This document shows, one piece after another, positions 50,814-60,263 of a stretch of 64,000 nucleotides of DNA. Below the pieces are notes generated by a model that saw nothing but the letters and a program-made list of their open reading frames with translations, was not told the DNA's origin and made no database searches. The DNA lies in the NCBI RefSeq assembly GCF_007786235.1, contig NZ_VNFK01000002.1, positions 355,241 to 419,240 on the forward strand, written 5' to 3'. Every line of letters starts with the position of its first letter. Within the stretch, counting starts at the first letter, position 1. Origin of the DNA: Paenarthrobacter nitroguajacolicus (GTDB taxonomy: Bacteria; Actinomycetota; Actinomycetes; Actinomycetales; Micrococcaceae). The position numbers were made by a program, and so were the translations under genes.

Positions 50814-51803
50814 TTAGACCGTGACTTCAGCCCTGCGGTGCGCTACCTTCTTGGCCTGCTTCACGAGTTCCGGTTCTCCCTGCCGCAACCAGGCGTACAG
50901 GGGTGCAGCGATGAAGATCGTGGCCGCGGTACCAATGAGGATGCCCACGAACAGCGCCAAGGACAAGTCACGCAATGTTCCCGCGCCCAAGAGACCGGCA
51001 CCGATGAACAGGATCGCCGCCACCGGGAGGACCGCCACCATCATGGTGTTGATGGAACGGACCAGGGTTTGGTTGACAGCAAGGTTCACCTCTTCGCCAA
51101 ACGTGCGGCGTGTGGAGGTGGAAATATCGGCTGTATTCTCGCGGATCTTGTCGAAGACCACCACGGTGTCATACAGCGAGTAGCTGAGGACGGTCAGGAA
51201 GCCGATGATTGCCGACGGCGTCACCTCGAAGTCGCTCAGTGCGTAAACACCCGCTGTGGTGAACATCGTGACGAGCATGCCAACCAGGGCGGACAACGAC
51301 ATCTTCCAGGTCCTGAAGTACAACGCCATCAGAATGGCGGCCAAGCCAACAAAGACCACCAGGCCGATGAGTGCCTGGCGCGTGACATCCTGCCCCCACG
51401 TGGGGCCTACGAAGTTGGATGTCACTTCGTTTTCCGTGACACCGTAGGCGGTTGTGAGGCCGTCCTTGATGCGGTTGGTCTCGTCATCGGTCAGCTGATC
51501 CGTCTGGATGCGCATGGTGTTTCCCGCGACATTGGCGACGCGCGGAATCGCACCCGGAACGACGTCGTGGACGGCCTTTTCGCCCAGGCTTGCATCCGTG
51601 GTGCTCACGTTCGAAACGGTAAACTCCGAGCCGCCGCGGAACTCGATTCCCAGGTTGAAGCCACCCTTTGCCACCGGAATGAGGATGGAGAGGGCCACGG
51701 CCACCGCCGCGATGATGAACCAGATCTTCTTGGAATTGACGAAGTTGTACGAGCGCTTGCCCGTGTAGAGCTCATGGCCGAAGGTTGCGAAGCTCGTGGT
51801 CAT
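50814..51803 (-). CDS. secF: Protein translocase subunit SecF
   Basis: Membrane subunit that uses the proton motive force to help the Sec translocon. The 329-residue protein has about six membrane spans and the FNLGIEFRGGSEFTV periplasmic start. The conserved RND-type span includes GFLTVLSYSLYDTVVVFDKIREN. The C-terminus is a basic tail. The start overlaps the secD stop by one base (TAATG). Confidence 0.96.
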   Translation of the reverse strand: MTTSFATFGHELYTGKRSYNFVNSKKIWFIIAAVAVALSILIPVAKGGFNLGIEFRGGSEFTVSNVSTTDASLGEKAVHDVVPGAIPRVANVAGNTMRIQTDQLTDDETNRIKDGLTTAYGVTENEVTSNFVGPTWGQDVTRQALIGLVVFVGLAAILMALYFRTWKMSLSALVGMLVTMFTTAGVYALSDFEVTPSAIIGFLTVLSYSLYDTVVVFDKIRENTADISTSTRRTFGEEVNLAVNQTLVRSINTMMVAVLPVAAILFIGAGLLGAGTLRDLSLALFVGILIGTAATIFIAAPLYAWLRQGEPELVKQAKKVAHRRAEVTV

Positions 51804-53554
51804 TACTTCTCCTCCTTGGTGCCGTTGGAAGTACCAGTCAGCTGGCCCTTCTCGGCGAGGCGCCGTTCGGCGATGGTCATGCGTCGTTCGGCTTCAGCCA
51901 CGGCGCCGGAGTTGCGTGCGCGCACGGGCTTGGGCTTCTCATCCGGAGCCCGAAGCCTGCCGGCGCCGCGGTACAGCGGTATGGCGCCAAGGCGGTCCGG
52001 CGAGAGTCCGGAGAACCGGTGTCCTTCGCCGAAGAACTTGGTGCGGGCAAGAACCTGCAGCATGGGGTGCGTGAACATGAAGACCACGAGGAGGTCGGCC
52101 AGGGCCGTCAGGCCCAGGGTGAACGCGAAACCGCGCACGTTGCCCACCGCCACGAAGTAGAGGACCAACGCGGCCAGGAGGTTGACGGCCTTGGAGGCCA
52201 GCACGGTGCGCTTGGCGCGCTTCCAGCCGTTCTCGACGGCGGAAACAAGTCCACGTCCTTCGCGCAGCTCATCACGGATGCGTTCGAAGTAGACGATGAA
52301 CGAGTCGGCGGTCTGACCAATGGCCACAATCAGGCCGGCCACCCCTGCCAGGGACAAGCGATAGTTTTCGGTCCACCCGAGGATGGCGATCGCCAGATAC
52401 GTCAGGACACCGGCCACCACAAGGGACGCAATGGTGACCAACCCAAGGGCACGGTATTGGAAGAGTGAATAGACAACAACCAGCAACAAACCGATCATGC
52501 CGGCCAGCAGACCGAGCCGCAGCTGGTCGCCACCGAGTGTGGCTGAGATCTGCTCCTGCGATTGGATCTCGAAGCTGATCGGCAGCGCACCGTAGCGCAA
52601 CTGGTCGGACAAGGCCTTGGCGGACGCCTGCGTGAAGTTGCCCGTAATCTGCGGGCGGCCGTCAGTGATGACGGCAAGGGAACGCGGCGCGGAAATTACT
52701 TTGTCGTCGAGGACAATAGCGAACTGGGACTTGGGATCGTCGGTACCCTGCGCCTGTGCTGCCACATAGTACTGGTTGAGCCGCTCGGTGACGGCCTTGA
52801 ATTTCGCGGTGGCATCCGCGTTGAAGACGATGTTGACACCCCAGGAGTTGGTCACGGAACCCTGTGCACCCTGAACCTGGGAGAAGGTGGAATCGCTGAT
52901 GTCCTGCCCCCTGACCTCAACCGGACCAAGGATGTACTTGACCGCGGGAGTCTGGGCGGTGGCTGCCTCGCAAGTCACCAGGGGCTTGGCGGGATCGGAG
53001 CGGTCGCGCCGTTCGGTGGAGGGATTGACGCAATCGAGTGCTTCGAATTCCTTCTGGACTTCCGGAGTGATCCAATTGGGGTCGCTGGCGTTGGCCGGCT
53101 CCGCTGTCGGCTTGTTCAGCTGGTCTTCCGGCGTCCGGGACTCGACAGGAATGGCGGCGGGGTCGGCCGCAGCGATGACCGGGCGGAAGTTCATGTCGGC
53201 CGAAGCCTGGATGAGGTCCCGGGTTTCCTTGGAAGGTGTACCCGGAAGGCTAACCACCACGTTGCGGCCGGACTGCGTGCTGATTTCCGCTTCGGCCACG
53301 CCGGAGCCGTCGACACGCTGCCGAATGATGGCAACTGCCTGGTTGAGCTGCTCCTCATTGATCTCGCTGGAACCCTCCACCCTGGGGGCGAGGATCATCT
53401 GGGTTCCGCCTTCGAGGTCCAGGGCAAGCTTGGGAGCCCAACTGGCATTGCCAGTCACCACTCCGCCAGCCAGGACAGCGGTTAGTACAACGAATATTGC
53501 TCCAAGCCAAGTCAGCACCCTGCGGGCTGAGTTTTTGGGGCCGGTCCGTGCCAT
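51803..53554 (-). CDS. secD: Protein translocase subunit SecD
   Basis: Partner of SecF in the proton-driven step of protein export. The 583-residue protein has an N-terminal span, a large periplasmic region (LDLEGGTQMILAPR) and a C-terminal membrane half with ALVVAGVLTYLAIAILGWTENYRLSLAGVAGL-type spans and QTADSFIVYFERIRDEL. A long Arg/Pro-rich C-terminal cytoplasmic tail is typical of actinobacteria. It is followed directly by secF. Confidence 0.96.
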   Translation of the reverse strand: MARTGPKNSARRVLTWLGAIFVVLTAVLAGGVVTGNASWAPKLALDLEGGTQMILAPRVEGSSEINEEQLNQAVAIIRQRVDGSGVAEAEISTQSGRNVVVSLPGTPSKETRDLIQASADMNFRPVIAAADPAAIPVESRTPEDQLNKPTAEPANASDPNWITPEVQKEFEALDCVNPSTERRDRSDPAKPLVTCEAATAQTPAVKYILGPVEVRGQDISDSTFSQVQGAQGSVTNSWGVNIVFNADATAKFKAVTERLNQYYVAAQAQGTDDPKSQFAIVLDDKVISAPRSLAVITDGRPQITGNFTQASAKALSDQLRYGALPISFEIQSQEQISATLGGDQLRLGLLAGMIGLLLVVVYSLFQYRALGLVTIASLVVAGVLTYLAIAILGWTENYRLSLAGVAGLIVAIGQTADSFIVYFERIRDELREGRGLVSAVENGWKRAKRTVLASKAVNLLAALVLYFVAVGNVRGFAFTLGLTALADLLVVFMFTHPMLQVLARTKFFGEGHRFSGLSPDRLGAIPLYRGAGRLRAPDEKPKPVRARNSGAVAEAERRMTIAERRLAEKGQLTGTSNGTKEEK

Positions 53555-53580
53555 TATCGATCTTCCTGTTATCGCCGAAC

Positions 53581-53618
53581 AGCCGCCGGCGCACGCTGGT
53601 GAGCGTCAGCCGGCGGCT
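53581..53618. terminator. Hairpin between yajC and secD
   Basis: AGCCGCCGGC (53581-53590) and GCCGGCGGCT (53609-53618) are perfect 10-bp arms, with an inner ACGCT/AGCGT pair extending the fold. On the minus strand it lies in the 114-base gap after the yajC stop, without a T-run. It may be a leaky terminator or an RNA-stability hairpin tuning yajC to secDF. Confidence 0.55.
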
Positions 53619-53668
53619 TTCCGCTGCCGTAGAAGTTGTCCTCCGCGGTGTTGCCGCGGTTGACGATG

Positions 53669-54061
53669 CTAGTTGTCCTTCTTGTCCTCTTTGTTGAGGC
53701 GCGCGATGGTTTCTTCCGGCGTTTCGACGGCTGCGGGAGTTTCAGTCTCCGCTGCGGTCAGGGAAGAAGCGTCGTCCGGAACAACCGGGGCTTCCTCAGG
53801 GGCCGTCTCGACCACCTTGGTGACGGCCTGGCGGTGAACCGTGGCCTCGTTGCCCGGGGACAGCTCGATAACGACCTTGTTCTCAGCCTCGTCGATGGAA
53901 ACGATGCGGCCAAACAGACCGAAGCTGGTCATAACATCGACGCCCGGAGCGAACTTGGACTGCATTTCAGCCTGCTGCTGCTGGGTCTTCTTGTTGCGGC
54001 GGAACATCATGAAGACAAAGAGTCCAAGCATGACGAACAGCAATATGGTCATTGGATCCAC
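53669..54061 (-). CDS. yajC: Preprotein translocase subunit YajC
   Basis: Small accessory protein of the SecDF complex. It has one membrane span (about 5-20, TILLFVMLGLFVFMMF), a basic patch RRNKKTQQQ and a conserved domain with FGRIVSIDEAENKVVIEL. The start is GTG 54061 (VDPMTILLF, 130 residues). The longer reading would start with unrelated sequence. The C-terminal acidic tail (ETPAAVETPEETIA) is common in the family. Confidence 0.92.
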   Translation of the reverse strand: MDPMTILLFVMLGLFVFMMFRRNKKTQQQQAEMQSKFAPGVDVMTSFGLFGRIVSIDEAENKVVIELSPGNEATVHRQAVTKVVETAPEEAPVVPDDASSLTAAETETPAAVETPEETIARLNKEDKKDN

Positions 54062-54197
54062 AGGGAAGTTCCGTTCTGTACTTACGTTTTGGTTCCCGGC
54101 AACGTCCCTGGCAGATCCGCGAAGCGGGCGCATGGATCAAGGACTCGAACGTGCCGAGCGTCATACCAGTCTAGAGGGAAAACCTGAACACGGCGTG

Positions 54198-55274
54198 TTA
54201 ACCAACGGTATCTACGCTTTCGGCGTGGTTTTCATCCTCACCGAACAGTGCCAAGGTCTCTTGGCCGAAGACTCCTGACGGCACCGCATATCCCAAGTGC
54301 GTCCACGCGGATGCCATGGCTATGCGCCCGCGCGGCGTACGTCCCAGCAAACCCTCACGCACCAGGAACGGCTCTGCCACGGTCTCAACGGTTTCGGGTT
54401 CTTCGCCCACGGCTATCGCCAACGTGGACAGGCCGACGGGGCCGCCATTGAACTTGGTAATCAGCGCCTCCAGCACGGAGCGGTCCAAGCGGTCCAAGCC
54501 ACGCTCATCCACTTCGTACATGTCCAAGGCAGCTGACGCCGAACGGGCGTCAATTTGCTCAATCCCATGGACGAGAGCCCAGTCACGGACCCGGCGAAGA
54601 AGGCGGTTGGCGATACGCGGCGTACCTCGCGACCGGCCTGCGATCTCGGTAAACCCGGCAGAGTTCACTTTCAGGTCCAGCAATCCGGCGGAACGTCGAA
54701 GGACGAGTTCGAGCTCAGCCACCGAATAGAACTCCAGGTGCCCCGTGAAACCGAAGCGGTCCCGAAGGGGCCCAGGCAGGAGACCGGCACGGGTTGTGGC
54801 GCCCACCAAAGTGAAGGGTGGGAGTTCGAGGGGAATGGCTGTTGCGCCCGCGCCCTTTCCAACGACGATGTCCACGCGGAAGTCTTCCATGGCCATGTAC
54901 AGCATTTCCTCTGCGGGCCGGGACATACGGTGGATCTCGTCGAGGAACAGAACCTCGCCCTCGGACAGGGAGGAAAGGATGGCAGCCAGATCCCCGGCAT
55001 GCTGGATGGCCGGACCGCTGCTGATGCGCAGCGGCGCGTTCATCTCGGCCGCAATGATCATGGCCAGGGTAGTCTTGCCCAGCCCGGGAGGACCGGACAT
55101 CAACACATGGTCGGCACTGCGGCCGCGCATCTTCGAGGCTTCAAGGACGAGTGCAAGTTGCTTGCGGACCCGGTGCTGGCCCACGAAGTCATGCAGGTTC
55201 TTGGGGCGGAGGGCAGCCTCAATGACCCGCTCCTCCGGCTCCTCTCCCCCGCTGACGAGTGATTGTTCAGCCAC
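54198..55274 (-). CDS. ruvB: Holliday junction branch migration ATPase RuvB
   Basis: Hexameric AAA+ motor of the RuvABC complex. The 358-residue protein has Walker [10 protein letters not shown], Walker B LFLDEIHR and the arginine-finger and winged-helix C-terminal domain ([14 protein letters not shown]). The start is GTG and overlaps ruvA by eight bases. Confidence 0.97.
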   Translation of the reverse strand: MAEQSLVSGGEEPEERVIEAALRPKNLHDFVGQHRVRKQLALVLEASKMRGRSADHVLMSGPPGLGKTTLAMIIAAEMNAPLRISSGPAIQHAGDLAAILSSLSEGEVLFLDEIHRMSRPAEEMLYMAMEDFRVDIVVGKGAGATAIPLELPPFTLVGATTRAGLLPGPLRDRFGFTGHLEFYSVAELELVLRRSAGLLDLKVNSAGFTEIAGRSRGTPRIANRLLRRVRDWALVHGIEQIDARSASAALDMYEVDERGLDRLDRSVLEALITKFNGGPVGLSTLAIAVGEEPETVETVAEPFLVREGLLGRTPRGRIAMASAWTHLGYAVPSGVFGQETLALFGEDENHAESVDTVG

Positions 55275-55911
55275 GGCTGCCTACGCGGTTGCCGGCGCGT
55301 GCACCATCTTGGCCCAGCCAACGCAGCGTGCCGCGGAGGATTTGGGCTACGTTGCCCGCGTCCACAAGCTCGGGAGAATCGGCCATGGCTTTGTCGATGC
55401 TGACCGTGGCGTCTTTCTCGGACCAACCCAAGCTGGTCATGGCCGCAACTACCTGCGGCTTCCATTCGGCCTTGATGGCATTTTCCGGGGCCGTAGTGGT
55501 ACCCGTGCCATGCGGAACCAGCTTTCCGGCGAGCTCCAGCACAATCCGCCCCGCAACCTTGGGCCCGATGCCGGGTACTTTGGTGAAAGCCTTGCCGTCA
55601 CCGGTGTGAGCAGCGACCCGAATTGCCTCGGGCTCATGGACAGCAAGCACAGCCAACGCCAGGCGGGGGCCAACCCCGCTCACGCTCAGCAGGACATCGA
55701 AAACTTCGCGTTCGTCGTCGTCCGCAAAGCCGAACAACGTGAGGGAGTCTTCCCGGACGATCATGGAAGTGAAGAGCTTGGCTTCAGTACCCACTTTGAG
55801 GTGGCTCAAGGTCTGCGGGGTGGCGAAGACGCTCATGCCCGCACCGTTGAGGTCAATGACGGCGGTGGACAAACCAACGTGGGCTACGGTTCCACGGAGA
55901 AAACTGATCAA
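55267..55911 (-). CDS. ruvA: Holliday junction DNA helicase RuvA
   Basis: Tetrameric junction-binding partner of RuvB. The 214-residue protein has the OB-fold N-terminus ([13 protein letters not shown]), two helix-hairpin-helix motifs ([12 protein letters not shown] and [15 protein letters not shown]) and the RuvB-binding C-terminal helix bundle. The start is TTG with AGGAG upstream. It lies downstream of ruvC and overlaps ruvB by eight bases. Confidence 0.95.
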   Translation of the reverse strand: MISFLRGTVAHVGLSTAVIDLNGAGMSVFATPQTLSHLKVGTEAKLFTSMIVREDSLTLFGFADDDEREVFDVLLSVSGVGPRLALAVLAVHEPEAIRVAAHTGDGKAFTKVPGIGPKVAGRIVLELAGKLVPHGTGTTTAPENAIKAEWKPQVVAAMTSLGWSEKDATVSIDKAMADSPELVDAGNVAQILRGTLRWLGQDGARAGNRVGSRG

Positions 55912-55990
55912 GACCCGGCTCCTGAATTCTTACGGCCAAAGCGGACTATCCGAACATATCTACGAATACCCTAGCAAGGGCAGCCGACAA

Positions 55991-56569
55991 TCACCGCGCG
56001 CGGCGCGCTTTCGCTTCGGCTTCGGCCCACGCCTTTTGGGCCGGGGTGAGGGTACCCGCACCGGAGTTGCCGCCGGCAGCGCCCATCCCGTTTCCGGCAC
56101 GCCAGGCGTGCGTCAAGGCCAAGGCAAGGGCATCAGCGGCATCTGCAGGCTTCGGCGGGGCATCCAAACGCAGAATCTTTGTCACCAACTTGGTGACGGC
56201 ATCCTTGTTGGCCGACCCACTGCCGGTCACCGCGGCTTTGACCTCAGACGGTGTATGCAACGCGACCGGGATGCCGCGGCGCGCCGCCGCCGCAATAACG
56301 ACGCCTGACGCCTGGGCCACGCCCATCACGGTGCTGACGTTCATCTGGGAGAAAACACGTTCGACGGCGACGACGTCTGGCTCGTGCCGGTCCAGCCATT
56401 CATCGATGGCTTCGGCAATGACAAGCAACCGCTTGTCCAGTGTCAGTTCGGCAGAGGTACCTACCACGCCGACCGCAACCATCGTGGCCCGCCGGTTGCG
56501 CTCGATGTCCACCACGCCGATTCCGCAACGGGTAAGGCCCGGATCGACTCCCAATACGCGAAGAGTCAA
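55991..56569 (-). CDS. ruvC: Crossover junction endodeoxyribonuclease RuvC
   Basis: Resolves Holliday junctions. The 192-residue protein has the RNase H-fold acidic motif [11 protein letters not shown] (Asp9) and the glutamate VAVERVFSQ. The C-terminal acidic pair lies in [14 protein letters not shown]. The start is TTG with GAAGG upstream. The basic tail ([14 protein letters not shown]) is longer than in E. coli. First in the ruvC-ruvA-ruvB order. Confidence 0.95.
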   Translation of the reverse strand: MTLRVLGVDPGLTRCGIGVVDIERNRRATMVAVGVVGTSAELTLDKRLLVIAEAIDEWLDRHEPDVVAVERVFSQMNVSTVMGVAQASGVVIAAAARRGIPVALHTPSEVKAAVTGSGSANKDAVTKLVTKILRLDAPPKPADAADALALALTHAWRAGNGMGAAGGNSGAGTLTPAQKAWAEAEAKARRAR

Positions 56570-56613
56570 GTCCGGGCCTTCCTGGCGGTCATCAAAATAA
56601 GGTGCTGCCCCGC

Positions 56614-57369
56614 CTAGTCGGCGTCGAGGGCAGCCTGCACTTCCTCGCTGAGGTCCGCATTGCTGTACACATTCTGGACGTCGTCCAAATCTTCCAACGC
56701 GTCCACGAGCTTCATGAACTTCCTGGCGCCATCAACGTCGAGGTCCACCTGCATGGACGGGACGAATTCGGCTTCGTCGGTTTCGTAGTCGATGCCCGCT
56801 TCCTTCAGGGCGTCGCGGATAGCCTGAAGGTCCGAAGGCTCGGAGTGGATTTCCCAGTTCTCGCCGCTGTCCTTGACTTCTTCGGCGCCGGCTTCCAACA
56901 CCGCCATCAGGATGTCATCTTCGCTCAGGCCGTTCTTCGGCAGTACGACTACACCCTTGCGGGCGAAGAGGTAGCTGACGGACCCGGGGTCGGCAATGGT
57001 GCCGCCGTTACGCGAAATGGCCAGGCGCACCTCGGAGGCAGCCCGGTTCTTGTTGTCGGTGAGACACTCAATCAGCAGAGCAGAGCCTTGGGGACCACGG
57101 GCTTCGTACATGATTTCGGTGTAGTCGACGACCTCACCCGTGAGGCCCGCACCACGCTTGATGGCGCGGTCGATGTTGTCATTGGGAACCGAGGTCTTCT
57201 TTGCCTTGGTGACGGCCAGTTCCAGGCCAGGGTTGCCGGCGAGGTCGGGGCCACCCATGCGGGCAGCTACTTCGATGTTCTTGATCAGCTTTGCGAACGA
57301 CTTTGCACGCCTGCCGTCAATGATGGCTTTCTTGTGCTTGGTGGTCGCCCATTTGGAGTGGCCTGACAT
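56614..57369 (-). CDS. yebC: YebC/TACO1-family protein (transcription or translation regulator)
   Basis: A 251-residue member of the YebC family with the conserved start [14 protein letters not shown] and the [25 protein letters not shown] and [16 protein letters not shown] segments. Family members have been described as DNA-binding regulators and, more recently, as ribosome-associated proteins that relieve stalling at proline runs. The ATG has GAGGAGA upstream. It lies between pdxT and ruvC, the usual order. Confidence 0.95.
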   Translation of the reverse strand: MSGHSKWATTKHKKAIIDGRRAKSFAKLIKNIEVAARMGGPDLAGNPGLELAVTKAKKTSVPNDNIDRAIKRGAGLTGEVVDYTEIMYEARGPQGSALLIECLTDNKNRAASEVRLAISRNGGTIADPGSVSYLFARKGVVVLPKNGLSEDDILMAVLEAGAEEVKDSGENWEIHSEPSDLQAIRDALKEAGIDYETDEAEFVPSMQVDLDVDGARKFMKLVDALEDLDDVQNVYSNADLSEEVQAALDAD

Positions 57370-57372
57370 GCT

Positions 57373-58074
57373 TTACGCTTCTCCTCTGATCATTCGAATA
57401 AAGAGTTCATGCACGCGTTTCTCCCCCGTCACTTCCGGATGGAAGGAGGTGGCCAGCAATTGGCCGGAACGCACTGCAACAATTCTAGCCACTCCGTGCA
57501 AAGTAGCCGTGTGGCTGGCGTGGTCCGGATCAACCTGCGCCAGGACTTGGACGTTGGGACCCACTCGCTCTACCCAGGGGCCACGGATGAACACGGCGTG
57601 AACAGGATCCACGCCCGACTCTCCCGCGCTGAAATCCAAACCCTTGAAATCAAGGTCGGTTTCGAAGGATTCGCGCTGGCGGCCAAAGGCATTGCGACGC
57701 ACCGTGATGTCCAGGCCGCCAAAGGTCTGCTGGGGATTTCCTGCGAGGTCGGTGGCAGGATCTGCGATTTCATCAGCCAGGAGGATCATGCCGGCGCAGG
57801 AACCGTAGACGGGAAGGCCGTCCGCGATCCGCTTCTGCAACGGATCGCGCAATTCGAAGATCCGGGACAGTTTGTCGATGGTGGTGGATTCTCCGCCCGG
57901 GATGATCAGGCCGTCGATGTCGTCGAGCTCGGCGGGCCGGCGGATACCCACGCCGGTGGCGCCAGCAGCCTCCACAGCGTGAATATGCTCGCGGAAGTCG
58001 CCCTGGAGAGCCAATACGCCGATCCGGAGTCCTGAACCCACGCGCGATGAAGCATCGGAAAGGGGTTTGGTCAT
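57373..58074 (-). CDS. pdxT: Pyridoxal 5'-phosphate synthase, glutaminase subunit
   Basis: Class I glutaminase that supplies ammonia to PdxS. The 233-residue protein has the N-terminal [15 protein letters not shown] and the nucleophile Cys in [12 protein letters not shown]. The His-Glu pair is in [14 protein letters not shown] place the start at ATG 58074 ([10 protein letters not shown]). PdxS is at the end of the window, separated by about 6 kb of other genes. Confidence 0.95.
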   Translation of the reverse strand: MTKPLSDASSRVGSGLRIGVLALQGDFREHIHAVEAAGATGVGIRRPAELDDIDGLIIPGGESTTIDKLSRIFELRDPLQKRIADGLPVYGSCAGMILLADEIADPATDLAGNPQQTFGGLDITVRRNAFGRQRESFETDLDFKGLDFSAGESGVDPVHAVFIRGPWVERVGPNVQVLAQVDPDHASHTATLHGVARIVAVRSGQLLATSFHPEVTGEKRVHELFIRMIRGEA

Positions 58075-58163
58075 TCGACCATCATAGTGGCCTGTATCCA
58101 TCTCAACGTTCCGAATGACGGTGGGGTACCGCCAGCGGGCCGGGTTCCATGCCTTAACTGGGA

Positions 58164-58169
58164 TATATT
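58164..58169 (+). promoter_or_regulatory. -10 element for a leaderless murT mRNA
   Basis: TATATT is close to the -10 consensus and ends seven bases before the ATG at 58177. Transcription would start at the A of ATG or one base before it. No ribosome binding site is needed or visible. The -35 is not clear. Confidence 0.55.
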
Positions 58170-58176
58170 ACAGAGC

Positions 58177-59505
58177 ATGCTTTCCTTCAGCGTCCCCCTC
58201 GGCAAGCTGGTCCGCACACTCTCCCGGCTTCGGGGCGGTGGCTCGGCTTTTCCCGGCCTGGTGGTTGAGAAAATCGACCCCGGCTTCATGCAGCGAACGC
58301 TGGCTTCACTCCCCCACGGCGTCGCGGTGGTCAGCGGCACCAACGGCAAAACCACTACCACGAAGATGGTGGTGGAACTCCTGGAAAGCCAAGGCCTGAA
58401 GGTCTTCACCAATCGCACCGGCAGCAACTTCACCCGCGGGGTGGCCGCATCGCTCCTCGGGGAGGTCGACTGGCGCGGACGCCTCGACGCCGACATCGCC
58501 ATCCTCGAACTCGACGAAGCCCACGCCGTGCACTTCGTTAACAAGGTCCAGCCCCGGTTCAGCCTCCTGCTGAATGTCCTTCGCGACCAACTGGACCGCT
58601 TCGGCGAAATCGACAAGACCGCCCGCTTGTTGGAACACATCGCCTCCAAGACAACGGACACCGTGGTCCTGAACCGCGAGGATCCGCGCGTGGCAAGAAT
58701 CGCCGACACCCTCAATGGCCTTGATGCCGTTCACCACCCCAGCGTGCGCTACTTCGGCCTCGACGAATCGCTCCGCAGCACTTTTCCCAACGATGACGAG
58801 ATGCGCACCGGAAGCGGCCCTTCCCCGTCCGGCACTCCCGTTGCTGCCGCAACCGGTGACATCGTCGCCCTGCCGGCCGCCGACGTCGTACTCCGCCGGG
58901 TAGGTGCCCAGGACGCCGACTTCGAGTTCGACGGCAAGACGGTCACCACAGCCATGAAGCTGCGCGGCGTTTACAACATCTTCAACGCAGCTGCCGCTTT
59001 GTCCTTGGCGCGGGCCGTCCTGGGAACAGGCCCAGTTGACACTCCGAAGCTTGTGAAGGCGTTGGGCGAGGTGGCGCCCGCCTTCGGTCGAGGCGAAAGC
59101 CTTACCGTGGATGGACAGCCGCTTGAATTGGTGCTGGTTAAGAACCCAAGCGGTTTCCGGCTTGGCCTGAAGTCTTTTCCGGCCGGCGGCTACGCCACCA
59201 TGATCGCCATCAATGACAACTACGCGGACGGTCGTGACATGTCCTGGCTCTGGGACGTTGAATTCGAGTCCCTTCGAGAAGACGGCGTGGAGGTCCTGAC
59301 CGGCGTCCGGGCCTATGACATGGCTCTGCGCCTCCAGTACGACGAGGTGCCCTTCGGCGTGGTGGAACCGGACATCACCGCTGCTCTGCGCACGTTCATC
59401 GACGGTTCGCGCGGCAAGCCAAAGCGGGTCTTCTGCACGTACACGTCCATGCTCGCCATTCGCCGCGAACTCGCCAAAATCACCATAGTTGAGGTGGTCT
59501 CATGA
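58177..59505 (+). CDS. murT: Lipid II isoglutaminyl synthase, Mur ligase-like subunit MurT
   Basis: With GatD, it amidates the D-glutamate of lipid II. The 442-residue protein has a Mur-ligase ATP-binding motif GTNGKTT at 54-60, the DELDEAHAVHF-type region with LELDEA, and the C-terminal DUF1727 domain (MIAINDNYADGRDMSWLWDVEF). The only cysteine is near the C-terminus, so the four-Cys zinc ribbon seen in the S. aureus enzyme is absent. The start is ATG 58177 with a -10 hexamer upstream. gatD overlaps by four bases. Confidence 0.93.
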   Translation: MLSFSVPLGKLVRTLSRLRGGGSAFPGLVVEKIDPGFMQRTLASLPHGVAVVSGTNGKTTTTKMVVELLESQGLKVFTNRTGSNFTRGVAASLLGEVDWRGRLDADIAILELDEAHAVHFVNKVQPRFSLLLNVLRDQLDRFGEIDKTARLLEHIASKTTDTVVLNREDPRVARIADTLNGLDAVHHPSVRYFGLDESLRSTFPNDDEMRTGSGPSPSGTPVAAATGDIVALPAADVVLRRVGAQDADFEFDGKTVTTAMKLRGVYNIFNAAAALSLARAVLGTGPVDTPKLVKALGEVAPAFGRGESLTVDGQPLELVLVKNPSGFRLGLKSFPAGGYATMIAINDNYADGRDMSWLWDVEFESLREDGVEVLTGVRAYDMALRLQYDEVPFGVVEPDITAALRTFIDGSRGKPKRVFCTYTSMLAIRRELAKITIVEVVS

Positions 59506-60263
59506 CTTCGGAAACACAGCCGACGCCCCGGGAAGCACATCCCAGCAAGGGAACCATCCGCGTGGTCCAGCTCTACCCGCGGGAAATGAACATCTACGGC
59601 GACTGGGGCAACGCCCTGGTCCTCCAGCAACGCATCAAATGGCACGGCTACACGCCGGAGCTGCTGGAGTACAACGTTGGCGACGATTTTCCCGAAGACG
59701 TCGACATCATTGTGGGCGGCGGGGGGCAGGACAGCGGCCAACTCGTCATCCAGGACGACCTCCAGGCGCGAGCAGAACAACTGAGGCAGCTCGCCGACGA
59801 GGGCGCTCCCATGTTGGTGATCTGCGGGCTGTACCAGCTTTTCGGGAAGTTCTTCAAGACCAGCACGGGACCCACCATTCCAGGAATCGGCATCCTGGAC
59901 GTCGAAACCCACGGCACGGATGAACGGCTGATCGGCAACGTGATCATGAAGTCAGCCGAGTTCGGTGACATCCTGGGCTACGAGAACCACAGCGGTCAGA
60001 CCACGCTCGGTCCCGGCGTCGAGCCTCTCGGAACCGTCACCAAAGGCGCGGGCAACAACAGCAAGGATGGTCATGAGGGAGCCCGCTACAACAACGTGGT
60101 AGCCAGCTACCTGCATGGATCGTTGTTGCCAAAGAACCCTGCCATTGCCGACTTCCTCATCAGGACGGCGGCAGAACGCAAATACGGCACCTTCGTACCG
60201 GGAGCGCCCGACGACGATTACGCCCGCCTCGCGCGCGAACACGCCGCCCGCCGTCCGCGGTAG
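59502..60263 (+). CDS. gatD: Lipid II isoglutaminyl synthase, glutamine amidotransferase subunit GatD
   Basis: Releases ammonia from glutamine for MurT. The 253-residue CobB/CobQ-type amidotransferase has the nucleophile Cys108 in VICGLYQLF and the catalytic His205 in SYLHGSLL. Its start overlaps the murT stop by four bases (ATGA), so the two are made together. It is convergent with the CapA-like gene, whose stop is one base away. Confidence 0.95.
   Translation: MTSETQPTPREAHPSKGTIRVVQLYPREMNIYGDWGNALVLQQRIKWHGYTPELLEYNVGDDFPEDVDIIVGGGGQDSGQLVIQDDLQARAEQLRQLADEGAPMLVICGLYQLFGKFFKTSTGPTIPGIGILDVETHGTDERLIGNVIMKSAEFGDILGYENHSGQTTLGPGVEPLGTVTKGAGNNSKDGHEGARYNNVVASYLHGSLLPKNPAIADFLIRTAAERKYGTFVPGAPDDDYARLAREHAARRPR

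Noticed and set aside
48333..52160. Very long open frame on the plus strand (over 1200 codons) opposite relA and secDF
   Set aside because: It lies antisense to well-conserved genes, has no recognisable domain and no ribosome binding site. Long antisense frames are a normal by-product of high GC content.
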